From Calliopsis andreniformis (lineage: Eukaryota > Arthropoda > Insecta > Hymenoptera > Andrenidae): a stretch of DNA of 64,000 bases. The notes below the pieces were generated by a model. It searched no databases. It worked only from the letters and a program-made list of their open reading frames with translations, and was not told the origin of the DNA. The stretch spans positions 1,116,001 through 1,180,000 of the forward strand of contig NW_027480504.1 of assembly GCF_051401765.1 (NCBI RefSeq), read 5' to 3'. Each line of letters begins with the position of its first letter. Position 1 is the stretch's first letter. The position numbers and the translations under genes are program-made. Of the stretch, positions 52,916-63,122 are shown piece by piece.

Positions 52916-54620
52916 TCCTCTCTCATCAATCCTCCATCCTCAATACTCAATCCTCAAGCGTCAATCCTCAATTCTCAATCCTCAAACCTCAATCCTCAGT
53001 CCTCAAACCTCCACCACGAACCCTCAATCCTGAATCCTCAATCTTCAGCCATAAGACCTCAACAATCAATTGTCAATCCTCAATCCTCAATAGAGTATCC
53101 TCAACTGACAGTTTTCAATACTCAACCCCATTCTTCAATCTTCAAATCTCAATCCACAAACATCAATTCTCATCACGCAACCCTCAACACTCAGTCCTCA
53201 ATCTTCAATCCTCAATCCTCAATCACCAATCTTCAATCCTCAATACTCAATCTTCAACACTAAATCCTCAATTCTCAATCCTCAATGCTCAATACGCAAT
53301 CGTCAATCCTCAATCCCCAATCCTCAATCTTCAATCCTCAATCCTCAATTCTCAATCCTCAATCCTCAATCCTCAATCTTCAATCCTCAATACTCAATCT
53401 TCAATCCTCAATCCTCAATCCTCAATCCTCAATCCTCAATCCTGAAGTCCTCAGTCCTCAAACCTCAATCCTCAACCGTCAGTCCTCGTCCTCAATCCTC
53501 AACCCTCAATCCTCAATCCTCCCATCTTCAATCATCAATACTCAATCTTCAATCATCAATCCTCAATCCTCAGTCCTCAATCCTCAATCCTCAATCTTCA
53601 ATCCTCATTCTTCAATCCTCAATACCCAATCCTCAATCTTCAATCCTCAATCCTCAATCCCCAATCCTCAATCCTCAACTTTCAATCCTCAATACTCAAT
53701 CTTCAATCCTCAATCCTCAATACTCAATCTTCCATCCTCAATCCTCAATCCTCAATCCTCAATGCTCAATCCTCAATCCTCAATCCTCAACCATCAATCT
53801 TCAATCCTCAATACTCAACCTGCAATCCTCAATCCTCAATCCTCAGTCCTCAATCCTCATTCTTCAATCCTCAATGCCCAGTCCTCAATCTTCAATCCTC
53901 AATCCTCAATCCTCAATTCTCAGTCCTCAATACTCAATCCTCAATCGTCAATCCTCAATCCCCAATCCTCAATCTTCAATCCTCGATCCTCAATCCTCAA
54001 TCCTCAATCATCAATCTTCAATCCTCAATACTCAATCTTCAATCCTCAATCCTCAATCCTCAATCCTCAATGCTCAATCCTCAATCCTCAATCCTCAACC
54101 ATCAATCTTCAGTCCTCAATACTCAATCTGCAATCCTCAATCCTCAATCCTCAATCCTCAATCCTCATTCTTCAATCCTCAATGCCCAGTCCTCAATCTT
54201 CAATCCTCAATCCTCAATCTTCAATTCTCAATCCTCAATCCTCAATCCTCAATCTTCAATCCTCAATCTTCAATTCTCAATACTCAATCTTCAATCCTCA
54301 ATCCTCAATTCTCAATCCTCAATGCTCAATACTCAATCGTCAATCCTCAATCCCAAATCCTCAATCTTCAATCCTCAATCCTCAATCCTCAATCCTCAAT
54401 CCTCAATCTTCAGTCCTCAATCCTCAATCCTCAGTCCTCAATCCACAATCATCAATCCTCAAACCTCAATCGTCAATCGTCAGCCCTCGTCCTCAATCCT
54501 CAACACTCAATCCTCAATCCTCAATATTCAATCATCCCATACTCAATCTTCAATCCTCAATCCTCAATCTTCAATCCTCAATCATCAATCCTCAGTCCTC
54601 AATACTCAATCCTCAATCGT
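52916..54620 (+). repeat. 2.4-2.6-kb duplication, copy 2
   Basis: This is the second copy of the 50.5-52.1 kb region. It is 246 bp longer between the element A copy and the 53,874 landmark, partly through a segment around 53,285-53,480 that includes CCTGAAGTCCTCAGTCC. Confidence 0.82.
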
Positions 54621-55152
54621 CAATCCTCAATCCCCAATCCTCAATCTCCAATCCTCGATCCTCAATCCTCAATCCTCAATCCTCAATCTTCAATCCTCAA
54701 TACTCAATCTTCAATCCTCAATCCTCAATCCTCAATCCTCAACGCTCAATCCTCAATCCTCAATCCTCAACCATCAATCTTCAGTCCTCAATACTCAATC
54801 TGCAATCCTCAATCCTCAATCCTCAATCCTCAATCCTCATTCTTCAATCCTCAATGCCCAGTCCTCAATCTTCAATCCTCAATCCTCAATCCTCAATTCT
54901 CAATCCTCAATCCTCAATCCTCAATCTTCAATCCTCAATCTTCAATCCTCAATACTCAATCTTCAATCCTCAATCCTCAATTCTCAATCCTCAATGCTCA
55001 ATACTCAATCGTCAATCCTCAATCCCAAGTCCTCAATCTTCAATCCTCAATCCTCAATCCTCAATCCTCAATCCTCAATCTTCAGTCCTCAATCCTCAAT
55101 CCTCATTCTTCAATCCTCAATACCCAATACTCAATCTTCAATCCTCAATCCT
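54621..55152 (+). repeat. 532-bp tandem unit, copy 1
   Basis: CAATCTCCAATCCTCGATCC recurs at +532, as do CATTCTTCAATCC at 54,839 (to 55,371) and CCTCATTCTTC at 55,101 (to 55,633). The length is exactly 76 heptamers, and the unit holds no CCTCGTCCTCA slip site. Confidence 0.9.
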
Positions 55153-55690
55153 CAATCCTCAATCCCCAATCCTCAATCTCCAATCCTCGATCCTCAATCC
55201 TCAATCCTCAATCCTCAATCTTCAATCCTCAATACTCAATCTTCAATCCTCAATCCTCAATCCTCAATCCTCAACGCTCAATCCTCAATCCTCAATCCTC
55301 AACCATCAATCTTCAGTCCTCAATACTCAATCTGCAATCCTCAATCCTCAATCCTCAATCCTCAATCCTCATTCTTCAATCCTCAATGCCCAGTCCTCAA
55401 TCTTCAATCCTCAATCCTCAATCCTCAATTCTCAATCCTCAATCCTCAATCCTCAATCTTCAATCCTCAATCTTCAATCCTCAATACTCAATCTTCAATA
55501 CTCAATCCTCAATTCTCAATCCTCAATGCTCAATACTCAATCGTCAATCCTCAATCCCAAGTCCTCAATCTTCAATCCTCAATCCTCAATCCTCAATCCT
55601 CAATCCTCAATCTTCAGTCCTCAATCCTCAATCCTCATTCTTCAATCCTCAATACCCAATACTCAATCTTCAATCCTCAATCCTCAATCC
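55153..55690 (+). repeat. 532-bp tandem unit, copy 2
   Basis: This is near-identical to 54,621-55,152. One visible difference is CTTCAATACTCAATCC at about 55,495 where copy 1 has CTTCAATCCTCAATCC. The match ends at about 55,695. Confidence 0.9.
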
Positions 55691-56281
55691 TCAATTCTCA
55701 ATCCTCAATCCTCAATCCTCAGACCTCAAACATCAATACTCAACCCTCGGTCCTCGTCCTCAATCCACAACCCTCAATCCTCAATCCTCAGTCCTCAATC
55801 CTCAATGCTCAATCATCAATTCTCAATCCTCCATCCTCAATCATCAATCGTCAATCCTCAATTCTCAATCCTCAATCCTCAATACTCAATCTTCAATCCT
55901 CAATCCTCGATTCTCAATCCTCAGTAATCAATCCTCAATGCTCAATCCACATTCTTCATTCCGCAATACCCAATCCTCAATCTATAATACTCAATACTCA
56001 ATCCTCAATTCTCAATGCTCAATCCTCAGCCCTCGGTCCTCAAACATCAATCCTCAACCCTCAGCCCTCATCCTCAATCCTCAATCCTCAATCCTCAATC
56101 CACAATCTTCAATCCTCAATACTCAATCTTCAATAATCAATACTCAATTCTCAATCCCCAATACTCAATCCTCAATCGTCAATACTTAATCTCCAATCCT
56201 CAATCTTCAATCCTCAATCCTCAATCCTCAATCCTCAATCCCCAATACTCAATCTTCAATCCTCAATCCTCAATTCTCAAT

Positions 56282-57480
56282 CCTCAATTCTGAATCCTCA
56301 AACCTCAATCCTCAATCCTCAATCCTCAATGTTCAATGCGCAATACCCAATCCTCAATCTTCAATCCTCAATCCTCAATCCTCAATCCTCAATCCTCTAT
56401 CCTCAGTCCTCAATCCTCAATCCTCAGTCCTCAAACATCAAACCTGTGTCCTCAATCCTGAATCCTCAATCTTCAGACCTCAGTCCTCAACAATCAGTTG
56501 TCAATTCTCAATCCTCAATAGAATATCATCAACTCACAGTTTTCAATACTCAATACTGAATCTGCAATCTTCGAATCTCTATCCACAAACATCAATTCTC
56601 ATCATTCAACCCTCGACACTCAGTCCCCAATCCTCAATCTTCAATCCTCCATCCTCAATCCACAATCCTCGATCCTCAACCCCAATCCTCAATCCTTAAT
56701 CTTCAATCCTCAATACTCAATCTTCAATAATCAATCCTCAATCCTCAATCCTCAATACTCAATCCTCAATCGTCAATTCTCAATCCCCAATCCTCAATCT
56801 TCAATCCTCAATCCTCAATCCTCCATCCTCAATCCTCAATCCTCAATCCTCAATCGTCAACCCTCAATCCTCAATACTCAATCTTCAATCCTCAATCCTC
56901 AATCCTCAATCCTCAATCCTCAGTCCTCATTCTTCAATCCTCAATCTTCAATCCTCAATCTTCAATCCTCAATCCTCAGCCCTCATTCTCAATGCTCAAT
57001 CCACAATCCTCAAACCTCAATCCTCAACCGTCAGTCCTCGTCCTCAACACTCAACCCTCAATCCTCAATCCTCCCATCTTCAATCATCAATACTCAATCT
57101 TCAATCCTCAATCCTCAATCCTCAGTTCTCATACCTCAATCCTGAATCCTCAATCCTGAATCCTCAATCTTCAGCCGTGAGTCCTCAACAATCAGTTGCC
57201 AATCCTCAATCCTCAATAGAATATCCTCAATTCACAGTTTTCAATACACAATACTCAATCTGCAATCTTCAGATCTCTATCCACAAACACCAATTCTCAT
57301 CACTCAACCCTGAATACTCAGTCCCTAATTCTCAATCTTCAATCCTCAATCCTCTATCCTCAATCCTCAATCCTCAATCTTAATCTTCAATCCTCAATAC
57401 TCAATCTTCAATCCTCAATCCTCAATCCTCAATCCTCAATCCTCAATCTTCAATCCACAATACTCAATCTTCAATCCCTA
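56282..57480 (+). repeat. 7.5-kb offset duplication, copy 2
   Basis: This is the second copy of about 48.76-49.9 kb, with element A at 56,535 and 57,233. The stretch just before it (55.9-56.2 kb) resembles the start of the 4-kb HOR (ATGCTCAATCCACATTCTTC at 55,939), so two HOR families meet here. Confidence 0.83.
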
Positions 57481-58370
57481 ATCCTCAATTCTCAATCCTC
57501 AATCCTCAATCCTCAATCCTCAATCGTCAATCTTCAATCCTCAATACTCAATCTTCAATCCTCAATCCTCAATCCTCATTCTTCAATCCTCAACACCCAG
57601 TCCTCAATCTTCAAACCTCAATCCTCAGTCCTCAGTCCACAAACCTCAATCCTCAACCCTCAGCCCTCATCCTCAATCCTCAATCCTCAAACTTCAATCC
57701 TCAATCCTCAATCCTCAATTCTCAATCCTCAATCCTCAGTCCTCAGTCCTCAAACCTCTACCCTCAACCCTTAGCCCTCATCCTCAATCCTAAATCCTCA
57801 ATCCTCAATCCTCAATCCTCAATCTTCAATCCTCAATACTCAATCTGCAATCCTCAATCCTCAGTCCTCAGACTTCAAACACCAATACTCAACCCTCAGT
57901 CCTCGTCCTCAATCCACAACCCTCAATCCTCAATCCTCAATCATCAATCATTAATATTCAGTCTTCAATCCTTAATCCTCAAACCTCAATCCTCAATCCT
58001 CAATCCTCAGTCCTCAATCCTCAATCCTCAATCCTCAATCCTCAGTTCTCAGTCCTCAATCCTCAAACCTCAATCCTCAATCCTCAATTCTCAATCCTCA
58101 ATCCTCAATCATCAATACTCAATTTTCAATCCTCAATCCTCAATCCTCAATCCTCAATACTGAATCCTCAAACCTCAATACTCTATTCTCAATCCTCAAT
58201 CCTCATTCTTCAATCCTCAATACCCAAAACTCAATCTTCAATCCTCAATCCTCAATCCTCAATTCTCAATCCTCAATCCTCAATCCTCAGACCTCAAACA
58301 TCAATACTCAACCCTCGGTCCTCGTCCTCAATCCACAACCCTCAATCCTCAATCCTCAACCCTCAATCCT
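57481..58370 (+). repeat. Satellite segment between blocks
   Basis: This is heptamer satellite without element A. It includes a CAGACTTCAAACACC segment shared with 30.5, 32.4 and 50.2 kb, and a CTCGTCCTCAATCCACAACC slip-site segment at about 57.9 and 58.3 kb. I see nothing else in it. Confidence 0.65.
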
Positions 58371-60300
58371 CAACTTTCAATCCTCAATACTCAATCTTCA
58401 ATCCTCAATCCTCAATACTCAATCTTCCATCCTCAATCCTCAATCCTCATTTCTCAATGCTCAATCCTCAATCCTCAATCCTCAACCATCAATGCTCAAT
58501 CCTCAATACTCAATCTGCAATCCTCAATCCTCAATCCTCAATCCTCAATCCTCATTCTTCAATCCTCAATGCCCAGTCCTCAATCTTCAATCCTCAATCC
58601 TCAATCCTCAATTCTCAATCCTGAATCCTCAGTCCTCAATCCACAATCCTCAATCCTCAAACCTCAATCGTCAATCGTCAGCCCTCGTCCTCAATCCTCA
58701 ACACTCAATCCTCAATCCTCAATATTCAATCATCAATACTCAATCTTCAATCCTCAATCCTCAATCCTCAATCCTCAATCCTCAATTCTCAGTCCTCAAT
58801 CCTCAACTCTCAATCCTCAATCCTCGATCATCAATACTCAATCTTCAATCCTCAATCCTCAATCCTCAATCCTCAATACTGAATCCTCAAACCTCAATAC
58901 TCTATCCTCAATCCTCAATCCTCATTCTTGAATCCTCAATACCCAAAACTCAATCTTCAATCCTCAATCCTCAATCCTCAATTCTCAATCCTCAATCCTC
59001 AATCCTCAGACCTCAAACATCAATACTCAACCCTCGGTCCCCGTCCTCAATCCACAACCCTCAATCCTCAGTCCTCAGTCCTCTATCCTGAATCCTCAAT
59101 CCTCAAACCTCAATCCTCAACCGTCAGTCCCCGTCGTCAATCCTCAAACATGAATCCTCAATCCTCAGACTTCAATCATCAATACTGTATCTTCAATCCT
59201 CAATCCTCAAACCTCATTCCTCAATCCTCAATCCTCATTCTTCAATCATCAATACTGTATCTTCAATCCTCAATCCTCAAACCTCATTCCTCAATCCTCA
59301 ATCCTCATTCTTCAATCCTCATTCTTCAATCCCCAACACCCAATCTTCAATCTTCAATCCTCAATCCTCAACTCTCAATCCTCAATCCTCAGTCCTCAGT
59401 CCACAAACCTCAATCCTCAACCCTCAGCCCTCATCCTCATTCCTCAATCCTCATACATCAATCCTCAATCCTCAATCCTCAATTCTCAATCCTCAATCCT
59501 CAGTCCTCAGTCCTCAAACCTCTACCCTCAACCCTCAGCCCTCATCCTCAATCCTCAATCCTCAATCCTCAATCCTCAGTCCTCAATCCACAATCCTCAA
59601 TCCTCAAACCTCAATCCTCAATACTCAACACTCAATCCTCAATCCTCAATATTCAATCATCAATACTCAATCTTCAATCCTCAATCCTCAATTCTCAGTC
59701 CTCAATACTCAATCCTCAATCGTCAATCCTCAATCCCCAATCCTCAATATTCAATCCTCGATCCTCAATCCTCAATCCTCAATCCTCAATCTTCAATCCT
59801 CAATACTCAATCTTCCATCCTCAATCCTCAATCCTCAATCCTCAATGCTCAATCCTCAATCCTCCATCCTCAACCATCAACCTTCAATCCTCAATACTCA
59901 ATCTGCAATCCTCAATCTTCAATCCTCAATCCTCAATACTCATTCTTCAATCCTCAATGCCCAGTCCTCAATCTTCAATCCTCAATCCTCAATCCTCAAT
60001 TCTCAATCCTCAATCCTCAATCATCAATACTCAATTTTCAATCCTCCATCCTCAATCCTCAATCCTCAATACTGAATCCTCAAACCTCAATACTCTATCC
60101 TCAATCCTCAATCCTCATTCTTCAATCCTCAATACCCAAAACTCGATCTTCAATCATCAAACCTCAATCCTCAATTCTCAATCCTCAATCCTCAATCCTC
60201 AGACCTCAAACATCAATACTCAACCTTCGGTCCTCGTCCTCAATCCACAACCCTCAATCCTCAATCCTCAGTCCTCTATCCTCAATCCTCAATCCTCAAA
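58371..60300 (+). repeat. HOR block B, copy 3 (left part of block C copy 2)
   Basis: CAACTTTCAATCC at 44,589 maps to 58,371, and landmarks at 44,710 and 44,787 map to 58,492 and 58,569, all at +13,782. This copy contains additional segments, including the 70-bp exact duplication at 59,171, that displace later landmarks by about 906 bp. Confidence 0.85.
59171..59310 (+). repeat. Exact 70-bp tandem duplication
   Basis: Bases 59,171-59,240 and 59,241-59,310 are identical by eye, starting TTCAATCATCAATACTGTAT. The unit is exactly ten heptamers. It looks like a very recent local duplication of a ten-unit block. Confidence 0.93.
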
Positions 60301-63122
60301 CCTCAATCCTCAATCCTCAATCCTCATTCTTCAACCCTCAATACCCAATCCTCAATCTTCAATCCTCAATCCTCAATCCTCAATCTTCAATCCTCAGTCC
60401 CCAGTCCTCAATCTTCAACCCTCAATTCTCAATCCTCAATCCTCGATCCTCAGTCCTCAATCCTCAATCCTCAATCCTCAATCCTCAATCTTCAATCCTC
60501 AATACTCAATCTCCAATCCTCAAACCTCAGTCCTCAAACCTCAATTCTGAATCCTCAAATCTCAATTCTGAATCCTCAATCCTGAACCCTCAATCTTCAG
60601 CTCTCAGTCCTCAACAATCAGTTGTCAATCCTCAATCCTCAATAGAATATACTCAATTCACAGTTTTCAATACACAATACTCAATCTGCAATCTTCAAAT
60701 CTCTATCCACAAACATCAATTCTCATCACTCAACCCTCAACACTCAGTCCTCAATGTTCAATCCTCAATCCTCAATCATCAATCCTCAATCCTCAATCCT
60801 CAATCCTCAATCCTCAGTCCTCAAACCTTTATCCTGAATCCTCAATCCTGAATCCTCAATCTTCAGCCCTCAGTCCTCAACAATCAGTTGTCAATCCTCA
60901 ATCCTCAATGGAATATCATCAATTCACAGTTTTCAATACTCAATACACAATCTGCAATCTTCAAATCTCTATCCACAAACATCAATTCTCATCACTCAAC
61001 ACTCAACACTCCGTCCCCAATCCTCAATCTTCAATCCTCAATCCTCATTCGTCAATCCTCAACCCTCAACTTTCAATCCTCAATACTCAATCTTCAATCC
61101 TCAATACTCAATCCTCAATCCTCAATCCTCAGTCCACAATCCACAATCCTCAATCCTCAAACCTCAATCGTCAATCGTCAGCCCTCGTCCTCAATCCTCA
61201 ACACTCAATCCTCAATCCTCAAAATTCAATCACCAATACTAAATCTTCAATCCTCAATCCTCAATCTTCAATCCTCAATCCTCAATTCTCAGTCCTCAAT
61301 ACTCAATCCTCAATCGTCAAACCTCAATCCCCAATCCTCAATCTTCAATCCTCGATCCTCAATCCTCATCCCTCAATCCTCAATCTTCAATCCTCAATAC
61401 TCAATCTTCAATCCTCAATCCTCAATCCTCAATCCTCAATCCTCAATGCTCAATCCTCAATCCTCAATCCTCAACCATCAATCTTCAATCCTCAATACTC
61501 AATCTGCAATCGTCAATCCTCAATCCTCAATCCTCAATCCTCATTCTTCAATACTCAATGCCCAGTCCTCAATCTTCAATCCTCAATCCTCAATCCTCAA
61601 TTCTCTATCCTCAATCCTCAATCATCAATCCTTAATCCTCAATCCTCAAACCTCAATTCTCAATACTCAATCTTCAATCCTAAATCCTCAATTCTCAATC
61701 CTCAATACTGAATCCTCAAACCTCAATCCTCAATCCTCAATCTTCAGTCCTCAATCCTCAATCCTCAGTCCTCAATCCACAATCATCAATCCTCAATCCT
61801 CATTCCTCAATCCTCAATACTCAATCCTCAATCCTCATTCTTCAATCCTCAATACCCAATCCTCAATCTTCAGCCCTCAGTCCTCAACAATCAGTTGTCA
61901 ATCCTCAATCCTCAATGGAATATCATCAATTCACAGTTTTCAATACTCAATACTCAATCTGCAATCTTCAAATCTCTATCCACAAACATCAATTCTCATC
62001 ACTCAACACTCAACACTCCGTCCCCAATCCTCAATCTTCAATCCTCAATCCTCATTCCTCAATCCTCAACCCTCAACTTTCAATCCTCAATACTCAATCT
62101 TCAATCCTCAATACTCAATCCTCAATCCTCAATCCTCAGTCCACAATCCACAATCCTCAATCCTCAAACCTCAATCGTCAATCGTCAGCCCTCGTCCTCA
62201 ATCCTCAACACTCAATCCTCAATCCTCAAAATTCAATCACCAATACTAAATCTTCAATCCTCAATCCTCAATCTTCAATCCTCAATCCTCAATTCTCAGT
62301 CCTCAATACTCAATCCTCAATCGTCAAACCTCAATCCCCAATCCTCAATCTTCAATCCTCGATCCTCAATCCTCAACCCTCAATCCTCAATATTCAATCC
62401 TCAATACTCAATCTTCAATCCTCAATCCTCAATCCTCAATCCTCAATCCTCAATGCTCAATCCTCAATCCTCAATCCTCAACCATCAATCTTCAATCCTC
62501 AATACTCAATCTGCAATCGTCAATCCTCAATTCTCAATCCTCAATCCTCATTCTTCAATACTCAATGCCCAGTCCTCAATCTTCAATCCTCAATCCTCAA
62601 TCCTCAATTCTCAATCCTCAATCCTCAATCATCAATCCTTAATCCTCAATCCTCAAACCTCAATTCTCAATACTCAATCTTCAATCCTAAATCCTCAATT
62701 CTCAATCCTCAATAATGAATCCTCAAACCTCAATCCTCAATCCTCAATCTTCAGTCCTCAATCCTCAATCCTCAGTCCTCAATCCACAATCATCAATCCT
62801 CAATCCTCATTCCTCAATCCTCAATCCTCATTCCTCAATCCTCATTCTTCAATCCTCAACACCCAATCCTCAAACTTCAATCCTCAATCCTCAATTCTCA
62901 ATTCTCAATCCTCCATCATCAATCATCAATCTTCAATCCTCGATCCTCAATCCTCAACACCCAATCCTCAATCTTCAATCCTCAATACTCAATCTTCAAT
63001 CCTCAATCCTCAATCCTCAATCCTCAATCTTCAATCCTCAATACTCAATATTCAATCCTCAATCCTCAATCCTCAATCCTCAATCCTCAATCCTCAATCC
63101 TCAATCTTCAATCCTCAATACT

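Larger units (their letters stand above)
58371..62980 (+). repeat. HOR block C, copy 2 (long form)
   Basis: This is the long form of 44,589-47,760. The repeat marked by ATGGAATATCATC has a period of 1,007 bp here (60,888 to 61,895; element A 60,925 to 61,932) against 476 bp in copy 1. The 1,007-bp unit equals 143 heptamers plus one hexamer and holds one CCCTCGTCCTCA slip site. The 531-bp difference is the part carrying that site. Confidence 0.87.
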
